NCBI GenBank assembly: GCA_913058185.1
Contig: CAJXQX010000018.1
Coordinates: 1 to 56,551 of the forward strand
Length of the DNA: 56,551 nucleotides
Direction: 5' to 3'
Origin: an uncultured Verrucomicrobiota bacterium
GTDB taxonomy: Bacteria; Verrucomicrobiota; Verrucomicrobiia; Opitutales; Opitutaceae
Shown here: in pieces, positions 1 to 9,555 of the stretch
How the letters are laid out: each line of letters starts with the position of its first letter
How positions within the stretch are numbered: position 1 is the stretch's first letter
Made by a program: the position numbers and the translations under genes
Notes under the pieces: model-generated
Seen by the model: only the letters and a program-made list of their open reading frames with translations
Database searches by the model: none
What the model was told of the DNA's origin: nothing

Positions 1-723
1 TTGGGATGTGCGCAACAGGCGCTCGATCCCGATATAAATGACGCTACCATTGAGGTGCTCAATCGTAACGGAATCGAAGTAATAATTCCTGAAACCCAAG
101 GGTGTTGCGGTGCGCTGAGCTGGCATGTCGGCGAATTAAAAGAGGCCCAAAAATTTGCGATCAATAATTTGGGCGCATTTCCAGCTGACGTGGATGCGGT
201 GATCACCAATGCCGCTGGATGCGGTTCCGGAATTCACGAATACCCGTTGATCCTAAAAGGCACATCGGCGGAAGCCGCCGCGCAAGCGATGGCCGAGCGC
301 ACCTGCGATATCTCGGTCTATCTGAGTCGATTGGACGAACTCGCTCCGATTCCCGCCCCCAAAGCATCCTTACGAATTGCGTATCACGATGCCTGTCACC
401 TCGCCAACGCCCAGGGCGTGCGAATCGAACCGCGCGACCTACTCAAACTGATTCCAAAGGTGGAGGTCGTTGAAATTCCCGACGGTGGCACCTGCTGCGG
501 ATCGGCGGGGACCTACAATATCGATCAACCGGTGATCGCTGCTTCTCTCGGACAAAAGAAGGCTGACCACGTCCGCTCCCTCGAACCTGATTTAGTGGCT
601 TCGGGTAACATTGGTTGCCTGACCCAGATGAAGACTCACCTCGCGTCACCGACGCAGTCTGCTATTCCAGTCCGGCACACTATCCAGGTTCTGCGAGACG
701 CCTATGCGGGGAAACTTGGCTGA
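1..723 (+). CDS. glcF: Glycolate oxidase iron-sulfur subunit, C-terminal part (cut by window start)
   Basis: The reading frame is open at base 1, so the true start lies outside the window; 240 residues remain of a protein usually about 400-450 long. Both halves of a CCG-type cysteine-rich region are visible: GCAQQ...GCCGALSWH near residues 2-42 and DACH...GTCCGSAGTYN near residues 130-173. These are the heterodisulfide-reductase-like cysteine motifs of GlcF, which passes electrons from glycolate oxidation by GlcD/GlcE to the respiratory chain. The N-terminal 4Fe-4S ferredoxin domain would lie upstream. The spacing and the NINDAT-like stretch fit GlcF better than LutA/LldE. Family assignment is firm; the exact substrate is inferred. 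Confidence 0.85.
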   Translation: MGCAQQALDPDINDATIEVLNRNGIEVIIPETQGCCGALSWHVGELKEAQKFAINNLGAFPADVDAVITNAAGCGSGIHEYPLILKGTSAEAAAQAMAERTCDISVYLSRLDELAPIPAPKASLRIAYHDACHLANAQGVRIEPRDLLKLIPKVEVVEIPDGGTCCGSAGTYNIDQPVIAASLGQKKADHVRSLEPDLVASGNIGCLTQMKTHLASPTQSAIPVRHTIQVLRDAYAGKLG

Positions 724-776
724 AGAGCGCACTCTAGGTCTCGCCAAGCGGATTCAGATCCTACTAGAGCTTGATC

Positions 777-1286
777 ATGTCAGATTCACCCGAACCGGTT
801 TCACCTCAAGCTAGCGACCCCTGCCCCTGCGGCAGCGGCAATCCCTTTGGGGAATGTTGCTCGCCAATCATCAGTGGCGAATCTCCCGCGCCGAACGCTG
901 AACGCCTCATGCGTTCTCGTTACACGGCTCACGCGACTCACGATTTCCCTTATCTCCACCGCACCTATGCGGAAACCAAGGACACTCCTTATGAAGTGGA
1001 GGAATACGGCAACGACATCGCCTGGACGAAACTGACGATCAACGCCCACGAGGCCGACATTCGACCTGGCATCTCCCACGTCGATTTCTCCGCCCACTTC
1101 ACCGAAGACGGCCGCTCGGGAGTCATGCACGAAAAGTCCGAATTCGAACTGATCGACGGCAATTGGATTTTTTCCAAGACCCTGCGCGAAGGTCCGGCTC
1201 CAGCGAAAGCCGCCCCCAAGATCGGTCGAAACGATCCTTGTCCATGCGGTTCAGGCAAAAAATATAAAAAATGCTGCGGCCGGTAA
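777..1286 (+). CDS. YchJ-like SEC-C zinc motif protein
   Basis: About 169 residues with a SEC-C zinc-binding motif at each end: [15 protein letters not shown] near the N terminus and [16 protein letters not shown] at the C terminus. The middle (roughly residues 35-135) has the [17 protein letters not shown] pattern of the YchJ middle domain, an NTF2-like fold. The architecture SEC-C / NTF2-like / SEC-C is that of the YchJ (UPF0225) family, whose function is unknown. A TTG six bases upstream would add two residues, but the ATG at 777 is the simpler start. The gene stands alone between glcF and a convergent oxidoreductase gene. Confidence 0.88.
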   Translation: MSDSPEPVSPQASDPCPCGSGNPFGECCSPIISGESPAPNAERLMRSRYTAHATHDFPYLHRTYAETKDTPYEVEEYGNDIAWTKLTINAHEADIRPGISHVDFSAHFTEDGRSGVMHEKSEFELIDGNWIFSKTLREGPAPAKAAPKIGRNDPCPCGSGKKYKKCCGR

Positions 1287-1292
1287 TTCCGA

Positions 1293-2402
1293 TCAGGCAC
1301 CGGTAACGTCAACCGTTTCACCTGTGTTCATCGCTCGGTAGATGGACTCGATGATAACCATATCCCGGCGACCCATCGCGCCGCCGACAGCTGATTCGCG
1401 ATCCTCGAGGATGCACCGCGCAAAGGCATCCATCTGTCGGGCCTGCTGAGTGACGGGGGCAAATTGCAATGGGCCTCCATGGGTTGCACCCGCTAAATCA
1501 CTGGAAGTGAACGCCGGCTCGAGTTCGAACCACCGCTTACCACCTTCGGCCCGAAATCGATTCGCCGACTCGTTGTAGCTTGTGCGCCCTACGCATCGCT
1601 CGCCACCCGGAAAGTCCATCGTCCACTCAAGAGTCTCTTCGACATCAACGAAGCGGTCTGGCCGTAGTTTCGGCAATTGACGGGCAGAGACCGAAGTCGG
1701 GGCCAGCCCTCCAGCCGCCATGCAAGCGCCCTGAATCACATAAATTCCAAGATCCATCAAAGGACCGCCACCCGCCAGAACTTTGGTCGCACGCCAGGCA
1801 TTGCCCCGTAGTTCAAAACTCAGAGATCCACGGATGTGATCGAAGGGGGCCTCCTTCTCCCGCGCCAAGTCCCTCAATACCTCATGATACGGATCAAAAT
1901 GGAGCCTATAACCCAGAGAGAGTTTCACCTCCGCGGTTCGACAAGCCCCGATCACCGCATCGGCTTCAGCAACTGAGACAGTGAAAGGCTTCTCGCAGAT
2001 GACATGTTTACCCGCGCGGGCCGCTTTAATGCAGTGCTCCGCGTGAAGTGCATTCGGGGTAACGACATACACGATATCGATGTTAGGATCGTCCGCGAGG
2101 CGATCCATCTCCTCGTAGTGGTAAACCGAGTCACCCGAGAAATCGTAATGATGCGCCCATGCCGCTCCCTTCTGAGCTGAACCAGTGACTACTCCCGCAA
2201 GCCGGCAAAACTCTGTTTCACGAAGCGCGGGACGGAGTTTGGAATTAGCATAGCTCCCTAGGCCAACGAGTGCGACGCCCAGTTGACGGCGAGGACGCGT
2301 TGCCGATCGAACAACAGCAGCGGGAAGGAGCACCGAACTCGCGGCCACACCAGCGGCCTTGAGCCAGGTGCGTCGACGGATGGTTCGATTCAGTCGTTCC
2401 AT
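1293..2402 (-). CDS. Tat-exported Gfo/Idh/MocA family oxidoreductase
   Basis: 369 residues. The N terminus has a twin-arginine signal (RRRTWLKAAG followed by a hydrophobic stretch ending near SAT), so a periplasmic enzyme is expected, as for glucose-fructose oxidoreductase, whose cofactor is bound before export. A Rossmann motif VALVGLGSYANS follows at about residue 43, then the family's EKP motif (CEKPFTVS) near residue 137 and a C-terminal substrate domain with GGGPLMDLGIYVIQ. Members oxidise or reduce sugars, cyclitols or glycosides with NAD(P). The substrate cannot be read from sequence. It ends convergent with the YchJ-like gene, with a gap of only six bases. Confidence 0.85.
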   Translation of the reverse strand: MERLNRTIRRRTWLKAAGVAASSVLLPAAVVRSATRPRRQLGVALVGLGSYANSKLRPALRETEFCRLAGVVTGSAQKGAAWAHHYDFSGDSVYHYEEMDRLADDPNIDIVYVVTPNALHAEHCIKAARAGKHVICEKPFTVSVAEADAVIGACRTAEVKLSLGYRLHFDPYHEVLRDLAREKEAPFDHIRGSLSFELRGNAWRATKVLAGGGPLMDLGIYVIQGACMAAGGLAPTSVSARQLPKLRPDRFVDVEETLEWTMDFPGGERCVGRTSYNESANRFRAEGGKRWFELEPAFTSSDLAGATHGGPLQFAPVTQQARQMDAFARCILEDRESAVGGAMGRRDMVIIESIYRAMNTGETVDVTGA

Positions 2403-2459
2403 CTGCCTAAATTAATCCCACGTGATTTAAGTTACCACGGTTTTCGCGGGCCCCGGAAT

Positions 2460-3029
2460 TTACGGACGCTTCAGTCCCAGCTTATCCAGTTTCTTGTAAG
2501 CAATATTCCGCACGTAAGAATTACGCGGATTGAGCCGAACATAATCCTGATGATAATCCTCGGCGGGGTAAAACTTCTTGAGCTTAACGATTTCGGTGAT
2601 CACCGGCCTTTCGTGGTTCTCGCGGGCGACACCTCTACTAGCGTGTGCCTCTTCGAGTTGCTCATCGTTGTGCACCAAAATGATACTGCGATAATGAGGA
2701 CCAAAGTCCGGCCAAACCCCTCGTGGATCCGTGACATCATGGGTTTTCCAGAAATAGTCGATCAAGTCGCGGTAGGATGTCTTTTCGGGATCGAATGTGA
2801 TTTGAACCACTTCGGCATGCCCCGTGCGACCGGCGCTGACCTGCTCGTAAGTAGGGTTTTTCTCGGGACCACCAGCATAACCCGATACCACGTCCAAGAC
2901 GCCCGGCAACTGTTCGTAAACCGCCTCAACACACCAGAAACAACCGGCCCCAACCGTTGCTTTCTCGGTCGCCGCAAAACCGGCCGTGCTCAATATGAGA
3001 GTTAAAAGAATCTGAGGAATGCGCTTCAT
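2460..3029 (-). CDS. msrA: Peptide methionine sulfoxide reductase MsrA, exported
   Basis: 189 residues from the ATG at 3029. A signal peptide covers about residues 1-20 (MKRIPQILLTLILSTAGFA), so the enzyme should act in the periplasm. The active-site motif GAGCFWC is at residues 28-33 with the catalytic first Cys; downstream GYAGG, TGHAEVV and YFWKTHD are all family signatures. MsrA reduces methionine-S-sulfoxide in oxidised proteins. A longer start at 3080 would bury the signal peptide and is rejected. No MsrB is nearby. The divergent membrane protein gene begins 122 bp away. Confidence 0.93.
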   Translation of the reverse strand: MKRIPQILLTLILSTAGFAATEKATVGAGCFWCVEAVYEQLPGVLDVVSGYAGGPEKNPTYEQVSAGRTGHAEVVQITFDPEKTSYRDLIDYFWKTHDVTDPRGVWPDFGPHYRSIILVHNDEQLEEAHASRGVARENHERPVITEIVKLKKFYPAEDYHQDYVRLNPRNSYVRNIAYKKLDKLGLKRP

Positions 3030-3151
3030 AAGGAGTAGGACAGAAATTGCCGGACAATTATTCCCCGCGAGGAATTTCAATTAGTGGAACGGAGGAGAAA
3101 ATACTTTGCGCGTATTCCAAGATTTTTCCAGCGTGCGCTGCAGTAAATCTC

Positions 3152-5617
3152 ATGGAAAAGGACCATTCGAAATCACCGACCAACCGCAAACTTGGATGGT
3201 GGTGGGGATTTGTCGCTCTGCTAACTGCCTCACTACCTTGGTGGCGAAACCACGGATTTATTCGCGATTTCATGGACTATGGCTTGGTCATGGCCGGCGC
3301 TGGGCGTATCGGCGACGGCGAAGCTCCTTACGTAGATTTTGTAACTCCAATCCAAGCTGGATTCCTCTATTTAAATCGTTGGATGGAAGTTCTGGGAGGC
3401 GGCACATTCATCGGGATGACCTATGGGGGACTCCTGTTGATCGTCGGCGGCTGGTTTGGGCTGCAGCACTTGCTGAAGCCACGCGTGGGCACTTTGGGAG
3501 CAGGAGCGATCGCGTGGGTGATCATCGTTTGCTCCGCTAGCCAGCACACGATCATCTGGCACAATACCTTGGGGGTTTTTTGCATCGCACTGGTGACTTG
3601 GTCAGCAGCGATGGCCCCGGGGCTCTCCAAGCGGAGCTGGATATTGCATTTAGTGATGGTCGGGGGACTTTGGCTGGGAGGGATGAACAAGGTCAGTTTC
3701 CATCTGATCGCAATTTGCGGGGCATTAGGATTCGTTGTTCGCGCCGCTCTACTCCAGCACATCGACCGCCGTTCTCTGGCTCAGAGTATCACGTTGATCA
3801 TTCTCACCGGGGTGATGCTGCCGATCGGCACGGAACTCTTCATCACCGGGGCAAGTTTCCAGCAGTGGTCATACAACGTGCTGCAACTGGCGGGAGGTAG
3901 CAGAGCAGAATATGTAACTGAGTTACTCACCTGGGATTTTTACCTGCGTCCGCTACACGACTACTATGGTCCGTTGGTAATTCCTCAATTTGGACTGATT
4001 ACGCTTATTCTATTTGGCGGAATCGGATGTCTGGGGTGGAAGAATAGAACGTCGCTCGATCGCGCCATGATTTTAGTCGCCGCAACCGGATGCGCCCTGT
4101 GCGTATTGCTGTTGCTGGCCACTAATCAAGAGATCGCCTACATCTCCGCATCAGCTGCGGTGTGTCTCGGCACGGCTCTTTTCCTTGGTTTTGGACTACA
4201 ACTTCCCCCTCGAGGCAACACCGTCACGCTAGTTCTAATAACCATTATATTTGCCCTGCCGGCTTGGCGATCGGCGTGGCTGGGTGAACGGGTTCTTTTT
4301 GGACACTCAGCTTCAGCGCGGAGTGAATATCGGATATTGTCAGAGGAGGGTTCTGCATTCAGCTACCTTGCAGGCGTGCGCATACCTTCCGAGTCGGTGG
4401 ATTCATATTCCGTTTTAGTCGATTTGATCAGTCCGCCAAACGCACAGGGTCAGCATCGCGTGTTCTATGGGACAGGCGTCGAATGGCTTGAACGCGTGTG
4501 GCCGACAGAAAAACACCCGGGGCTCCCACTTTGGATGCATGATGGGACTTCATATGGTCCCTCCGAATCACAACTGCTGCAACGGTTGGTCAATCTACCA
4601 TCAAGATTCAATCAACTCGTTTCATCGGTTCCATGGGATCACTGGCCCGGTCAGGCACACGTGCCGATCGACGAGTTCGCGATTTCCCGGTTTTGCGGCT
4701 CCGTGCTAAAACTCTACGAGATTCCTCAAATCATGGCGGAGGACCGTCTTCAGTTAAAACTGATCAACACATTCAAAACCAACTTCGAACCGCGATTGTT
4801 AGAATTCGATGAGTATACCTTGCTGTATACAGATGAAACAGGTCGGCCTTTGTTCGGGACCACCAGCGAACCCATAAGTATCAAACTCAACTGGAAAGGG
4901 AGCCGGGCCCGAGCCGAACCAATCCTAATGCGAGGCTCGGCCTCGCCCAACGCCAAGGTTCGAGCCAAATTCACTATCGAATATGAGGTCGACGGCACCT
5001 GGCATCATATTTGGTCCGAAAACCTCGAACTACTCCCTGGAGAGGAAACAATAACACGGCAGACCGTCTTCGATTGTCGCCAACGCGAGCTTCGATTCCG
5101 GGTGGAACTTGATGCTTCCGACTACGGCAAAGGGCTCGCTGGCTGGTTTCCGCCAACCCTGCTCGATTCGCAAGCTTCCCCTCACCTTCCGCCACCGCTG
5201 ACACACAACGCTTCCGCCGTTAACCCGGAGACCGATGGCATAGAAACCGCTCTCCTAGCTACCGACTGGTCCCCAGACCAAATCTACCTTAGAGGAGGAA
5301 AGGCGAGTGCAGACGGACTCGTTTTGTCCCCCGGAGATCAGATTTGGTTAAGAGCAGATCAGCCGCTGAGCGCGCTGGATGGAGAATTACGGGTCGACGG
5401 CAATACTACGGAAAAAATGCCTTTGGTGAGAATCCTTTGGTATAAAGCCGGTAGAGTTCAAATGGCCTGGCAGGGGACCTTGGACGAAAACCAACCCATT
5501 CGGCCTTTCCACGCTTGGTCGGTCGGCCCAGAGGGATGGTTCGGCATTATCGTGGACCATCAGCTCAATACCGCTCCGGTATCGGTAAAGATAACCCGAA
5601 TCGAACAACAAAACTAA
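3152..5617 (+). CDS. Large polytopic membrane protein with C-terminal soluble domain (putative GT-C-like)
   Basis: 821 residues from the ATG at 3152, chosen because the upstream extension is polar and unconserved in character. About ten hydrophobic segments occupy the first ~400 residues; the rest is soluble and rich in beta-type sequence. The acidic loop after the first membrane segment (DFMDYGLVMAGAG...GEAPYVDF) recalls the first extracytoplasmic loop of GT-C glycosyltransferases, where acidic residues are catalytic, but I do not recognise a named family. The C-terminal ~200 residues may be carbohydrate-binding; this is a guess from context. It is transcribed divergently from msrA. Confidence 0.6.
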   Translation: MEKDHSKSPTNRKLGWWWGFVALLTASLPWWRNHGFIRDFMDYGLVMAGAGRIGDGEAPYVDFVTPIQAGFLYLNRWMEVLGGGTFIGMTYGGLLLIVGGWFGLQHLLKPRVGTLGAGAIAWVIIVCSASQHTIIWHNTLGVFCIALVTWSAAMAPGLSKRSWILHLVMVGGLWLGGMNKVSFHLIAICGALGFVVRAALLQHIDRRSLAQSITLIILTGVMLPIGTELFITGASFQQWSYNVLQLAGGSRAEYVTELLTWDFYLRPLHDYYGPLVIPQFGLITLILFGGIGCLGWKNRTSLDRAMILVAATGCALCVLLLLATNQEIAYISASAAVCLGTALFLGFGLQLPPRGNTVTLVLITIIFALPAWRSAWLGERVLFGHSASARSEYRILSEEGSAFSYLAGVRIPSESVDSYSVLVDLISPPNAQGQHRVFYGTGVEWLERVWPTEKHPGLPLWMHDGTSYGPSESQLLQRLVNLPSRFNQLVSSVPWDHWPGQAHVPIDEFAISRFCGSVLKLYEIPQIMAEDRLQLKLINTFKTNFEPRLLEFDEYTLLYTDETGRPLFGTTSEPISIKLNWKGSRARAEPILMRGSASPNAKVRAKFTIEYEVDGTWHHIWSENLELLPGEETITRQTVFDCRQRELRFRVELDASDYGKGLAGWFPPTLLDSQASPHLPPPLTHNASAVNPETDGIETALLATDWSPDQIYLRGGKASADGLVLSPGDQIWLRADQPLSALDGELRVDGNTTEKMPLVRILWYKAGRVQMAWQGTLDENQPIRPFHAWSVGPEGWFGIIVDHQLNTAPVSVKITRIEQQN

Positions 5618-5710
5618 CTTAGCTGATTCCATTTATTCGTCGGTGAATTCAATGAAGCGACGAGATCCGGAGCGGAAATGGCTGCAACGGGGAACGAATT
5701 GTTATCAAAC

Positions 5711-5761
5711 GACCGAACACGGTTGAAAATCCCCATTGACAGATGGTGACCGAACACGGTT
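5711..5761 (+). repeat. 14-bp direct repeat in the rpsR leader
   Basis: The 14-mer GACCGAACACGGTT occurs at 5711-5724 and again, identical, at 5748-5761, a period of 37 bp, just before the rpsR start at 5783. A perfect -35 hexamer TTGACA sits between the copies at 5736-5741, but the bases 17 nt further on are a poor -10. The copies could be binding sites for a regulator or part of the mRNA leader. Confidence 0.6.
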
Positions 5762-5782
5762 CCATCTCCGTCTTTTTCCGAT

Positions 5783-5980
5783 ATGAGCACTACTGAAGAA
5801 ACCGAACAACGCAGCATTTCTCCCGCCGAGATCCCATTCTCGACGCCGGACGCGTTGAAGCCATATATCACCGACACTGGGAAGATTCTTCCTCGTAAAT
5901 ACACGCATTTGTCGGCCAAGGAGCAGCGACGCATTACCAAAACGGTTAAGCGCGCGCGAAACCTGCTTTTTGCACAGTAA
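5783..5980 (+). CDS. rpsR: 30S ribosomal protein bS18
   Basis: 65 residues. After an acidic N-terminal tail the S18 core is clear: YITDTGKILPRKYTHLSAKE followed by QRRITKTVKRARNLL, matching the 'GKI.PRR.T....K.QR....IKRAR' pattern of the family. The protein binds the central domain of 16S rRNA next to bS6. Antisense frames on the other strand are longer but have no family signature. Unlike many bacteria, no rpsF, ssb or rplI is beside it; it looks monocistronic, with its own terminator at 6006-6036. Confidence 0.92.
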   Translation: MSTTEETEQRSISPAEIPFSTPDALKPYITDTGKILPRKYTHLSAKEQRRITKTVKRARNLLFAQ

Positions 5981-6005
5981 GCGAAACGAAGTTTTCCTAC
6001 ATTCG

Positions 6006-6036
6006 AGCCGGTGCGTGAAATATGCCCCGGCTTTTT
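6006..6036 (+). terminator. Rho-independent terminator after rpsR
   Basis: AGCCGG (6006-6011) can pair with CCGGCT (6027-6032) around a 15-nt loop, followed by a short T run (6032-6036). It lies 25 bp after the rpsR stop. The hairpin contains the ATG at 6022, which argues against that codon as the start of the next gene. Confidence 0.6.
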
Positions 6037-6051
6037 CATGCACAGGAACTA

Positions 6052-7032
6052 ATGAAAACGCGGATCTATCGCCCCACTCCAGTCAATTTGAAAAGATTGG
6101 CTGCCGTCCTAAAGCGGGGAGACTTAGTCGCTGTGCCTACGGAAACAGTATATGGGCTTGCTGCTGATGCGACCAACCAAAGTGCCTGCAAAAAGATTTT
6201 TACGGCCAAGAACCGCCCCAGCGAAGATCCCCTTATCGTGCATGTTCATAGCCTGGAACAGGCCCACGGACTTGCCCAATGGAATGAAACAGCCCACCAG
6301 CTGGCCGATCGGTTTTGGCCCGGCCCACTGACACTGGTACTGCCTAAAAAAGCTTCGGTATCAGACGTCATCACGGCAGGGCTTGATTCCGTCGCGATTC
6401 GGATGCCCAGTCATCCCGTGTTTCGCAGTCTGCTGCAAACGGTGAAGGTCCCTCTGGCTGCACCCAGTGCCAACCCATTCGGATACATGAGCCCGACTTC
6501 AAGCGCTCACGTAAAAAGCGGTCTGGATGGGAAAATTCCTGCAATCCTTGAAGGCGGCCAGTCCGCAATTGGCGTCGAGTCAACTATCCTGGACATTAGG
6601 AACGGAGAATCGCCTGTTTTGTTGCGACCGGGTGGCGTGACGAGCACGGAGCTCAGAAAGATACTTGGAGACAGTTTGAGACTGACTAAATCAGTGATAC
6701 CTGAAGGCGAGGCGGCCATTGCCCCGGGAATGTTAAAACGACATTATAGTCCAAAAACGTCCGTGACTCTATATCGAAGCTTTCCGGCCGAGTTGAGCGA
6801 ACAAGAGGCCTGGATCCATTTCCACCTCAGGGATTCGTTACAAGCGTTGCCGACAAATCAATGTGTCTTGGCACCAGATAACCAGGGCCGAACAGCAGCA
6901 AACCGGCTATTCTCCATCCTACGTGCGGTTGACTCCGGGGGATACCCGAGAATCAACATTCAGTTGGTTCCGGAAACCGATGCTTGGGCAGATACCATAA
7001 ATGACCGGCTGCAAAGAGCAGCCGCTCGCTGA
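6052..7032 (+). CDS. tsaC: L-threonylcarbamoyladenylate synthase (Sua5/YwlC type)
   Basis: About 326 residues. The YrdC domain fills the first ~205 residues, with VAVPTETVYGLAADA, KNRPSEDPLIVH, FWPGPLTLVL, VAIRMPSHP and PSANPFGYMSPT; these bind threonine, bicarbonate and ATP. APGMLKRHYSPKT begins the extra C-terminal Sua5 domain, so this is the long Sua5/YwlC form rather than short TsaC. The enzyme makes threonylcarbamoyl-AMP for t6A37 in ANN-decoding tRNAs. The ATG at 6052 is preferred over 6022 because the latter is inside the rpsR terminator, and an AGGA lies just upstream of 6052. Confidence 0.92.
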   Translation: MKTRIYRPTPVNLKRLAAVLKRGDLVAVPTETVYGLAADATNQSACKKIFTAKNRPSEDPLIVHVHSLEQAHGLAQWNETAHQLADRFWPGPLTLVLPKKASVSDVITAGLDSVAIRMPSHPVFRSLLQTVKVPLAAPSANPFGYMSPTSSAHVKSGLDGKIPAILEGGQSAIGVESTILDIRNGESPVLLRPGGVTSTELRKILGDSLRLTKSVIPEGEAAIAPGMLKRHYSPKTSVTLYRSFPAELSEQEAWIHFHLRDSLQALPTNQCVLAPDNQGRTAANRLFSILRAVDSGGYPRINIQLVPETDAWADTINDRLQRAAAR

Positions 7033-7053
7033 ATCAAATAACTCCGAGGCTAA

Positions 7054-7885
7054 CTAGCGTTCGGGGGTATCGTCGTTCTTCGACATCACAACGTAGTAAT
7101 CCTTATAAGATTTGTCGTAGTATTGAGCGTAGTAGTAACCGGAAACCGCCAAGTTGAGACCATTCAAAACTGCTCCGAATACCGGCACACCGCTCTCTGA
7201 TAACTTTTTCGCAGCAAATTGCGCTGCCTTACGACGAACCTTATTGAAAAATATCGAGAAAAGAGCACCATCCATCAACCGAAGGATCACCATCGCATCG
7301 CTAACCGCTGGCTAGTGGCGGCGTATCAAAGAACACCCGATCATAACGTCCCCTGAGGTCTGTAACCATTTGCTCGAAGCTCTTACTATTTAGGATGTGA
7401 GTAGGATTCTTAGCCCGTCCACCGGTTGGAATGACATCCAGATTAGGGGCTACATTTTTAAGGATTACTTCGTCCAACGTTCCGGAACCTCCTACGATAT
7501 CAATAACGCCTTTGATGTTCTCTAGTTGTACAGTCTTGTGAATGTTCGGCTTCCTTAAGTCACAATCAACAATCACTACTTTCTCCCCATGGGCCGCGTA
7601 GGTCATCGCGACATTCGTTGTCACAAATGACTTACCCTCACCAGGAATCGTGCTGGTTGTCAGAATGCATTTCGCATCCTTCGCCTCAGGCTTGAGTCGC
7701 ATTGCCGAATGAAGAGTCAAAAAGGCCTCCGAAACCTGTCGATCAGCATTGGTTAAAACAACTTTAGCCTTTTCAACCGCGTCCAACTTCTTGATTTGCG
7801 GAATAATGCCAATCAAAGGAACCCCGATTACCGATTCGATATCGAAAGAGCTTTTAACCCGATCGTCCACGACCCCGAGTATTTC
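7054..7885 (-). pseudogene. Wzc-type bacterial tyrosine kinase, truncated and frameshifted remnant
   Basis: The cytoplasmic kinase domain of a Wzc/CpsD-like BY-kinase is legible: VVDDRVKSSFD, Walker A in TIPGEGKSF, Walker A' in VVIVDCDLRKPN, Walker B in FFDTPPLA, and a Tyr-rich tail (YYYAQYYDKSYKDYYVV) of the kind that is autophosphorylated. Two lesions are visible. One extra base near 7306-7312 shifts the frame after DTPPLA: frame one runs into a stop, while the next frame resumes with SDAMVILRLMDGALF. The Wzz domain and membrane segments are absent; recognisable homology stops near 7880, where the divergent TPR gene begins. It is probably a dead piece of an exopolysaccharide locus. Confidence 0.82.
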
Positions 7886-7931
7886 CCACGTGCCCCGCCC
7901 TCTCGAAAACCGGATCCCCGATTCCACCGCG

Positions 7932-9527
7932 ATGAAAGTTCTCGTGAGTTGGAAACGTTGGCTACCCATTTACGTTTACCGGGCGAGGTCCGGCTGGAAG
8001 ATGCAGGCATTTCCTCTCCAAATGACGATTTGGACACTATTGTTGCTGGTCTCCGCCTATCTCGGAGCCGGGACAGCCCTATTTCTGAACGACACGCACC
8101 GGCACAACCTCGCCGGTATATCTTGGTTTGATCGGATATACCCCCCGAACTGGGATGAATACCGGGAAGCCAGAGGGGATTCCTACATAACACAGGCCCA
8201 AGATTCGATCGAGTCGGGCGATTTCTCGAAATCGTTCCACCAGGTGCGAGCGGGACTAGCGAGATCTCCTCACCATTTAGATGGGAGATTACTACTGGCA
8301 GATCTGTATCAGGCCATGGGACTAGGTGACCTAGCCCTAAATACTCTGGTTGAATGCACAAAATATCATTTCAACGAAACCCCCTATCTGAGCCGTGCTA
8401 TTCAGGTTTTGTTCTCCCAGCAGAGAGACTCGGAGATCGTGAAGCTTTGCGATTCTCTATTATCCAATGGGGAACTTAGTTCTAAATCCGAACAACTCCT
8501 TCGAATAGCGAAAGCAAATGCGCTCTTTTTCCGCGGCAACTTTGACCAGACCGAGGACACTCTGAGCGACGAGCACATCAGTAAGTTGCCCGAAAGCCGT
8601 CTACTACAGGCTAAAATCGAGTGGGATCGCGGTTTTCCGGAACTCGCGCTCGCGCTTATTAAGTAACTGAATATCGAATTCCCCAAAAACCTAGAGATCT
8701 ATAGACACCAGATCCAATGGCTCATAGCCGACGGACAGGTCGAATCCGCAAGACAAACGAGCTTCCTTCGGCGGATCAAATATCCAGACCAGGCTCAACC
8801 CCGCATCGACATGCTCTACGCATTCGACAAGGCAGGCGAGGAGATCGCCGTCGAGAATGATGCTCAATCACTACTACGAGAATTCCACGGAAACTACTCG
8901 GTGTTGCTGCAGCTAGGTGATTTTGCGGCCAACACCGCCCGGGTGGATGTCGCCCAACACGTTGTGACCCAAGCCACCCAGCAGAGTATGGCGCTCGAAG
9001 GCCCCGCGCTGATGGTCGTTGAAGCGATTATTACCGCCGGCGACTACCGTAGCGCCCTCGATCAAACCCAGCAGACACTTGCCGATAATCCCGAGTGGGA
9101 GGATAAACTCGCTCCCGTATTCAACGGTTTGCAAGCAATCTGCTACCACGCTTTGGGGGAACGAGAAGAAGCTAACTTATTTTTAGGAAACTACTTAAAC
9201 CTGGACGCACTCCGAGCAGAAAACCTCGTCGCGGTCTCCAAGCGCTTGGAGGATGTCGGAGCAAGTCGTGAAGCCCGAATGGTCCTCAATCATGCAGTCC
9301 AACGGGATTCATTAAATCAAGCAGCCCTGACTCGACTGATAGAATTCGACTTAAAATCCGCAAACGCACCAGAACTCCCCTCGAATCTGCGGCAAATTAT
9401 GGATATGAGGCGCCCTCCGACGACCCTACTCCGACAAGCCTACGACAGAATCGGGCAAGATCGATTTATGTTCGTCGAAGATCGGAATCAATTGATGCAA
9501 CAATTATTGGCCAAATTAACCGGCTGA
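7932..9527 (+). pseudogene. TPR-repeat protein interrupted by one in-frame TAA
   Basis: The frame starting at the ATG 7932 encodes a basic N terminus, one membrane segment (MTIWTLLLLVSAYLGAGTAL) and helical-repeat sequence with TPR character. It stops at TAA 8664-8666, yet the same frame continues open to 9527 with the same repeat style (e.g. AALTRLIEFDLKSANAPELP). Without the stop the product would be about 531 residues. A restart at ATG 8811 could give a 238-residue C-terminal fragment. Its position next to the wzc remnant suggests a former role in polysaccharide export or envelope assembly, which is inference. A single base change such as CAA or GAA to TAA explains the break. Confidence 0.72.
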
Positions 9528-9555
9528 CCGACTCGCCCGAAGTGCCCCCTCCGGC

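Noticed and set aside
5736-5764. Full sigma-70 promoter for rpsR from the perfect TTGACA
   Set aside because: The hexamer at 17-bp spacing is GTTCCA, far from TATAAT; reported only as part of the repeat.
6022-6051. ATG 6022 as the start of the threonylcarbamoyl-AMP synthase
   Set aside because: It lies in the rpsR terminator hairpin, and the added residues are not family-like.
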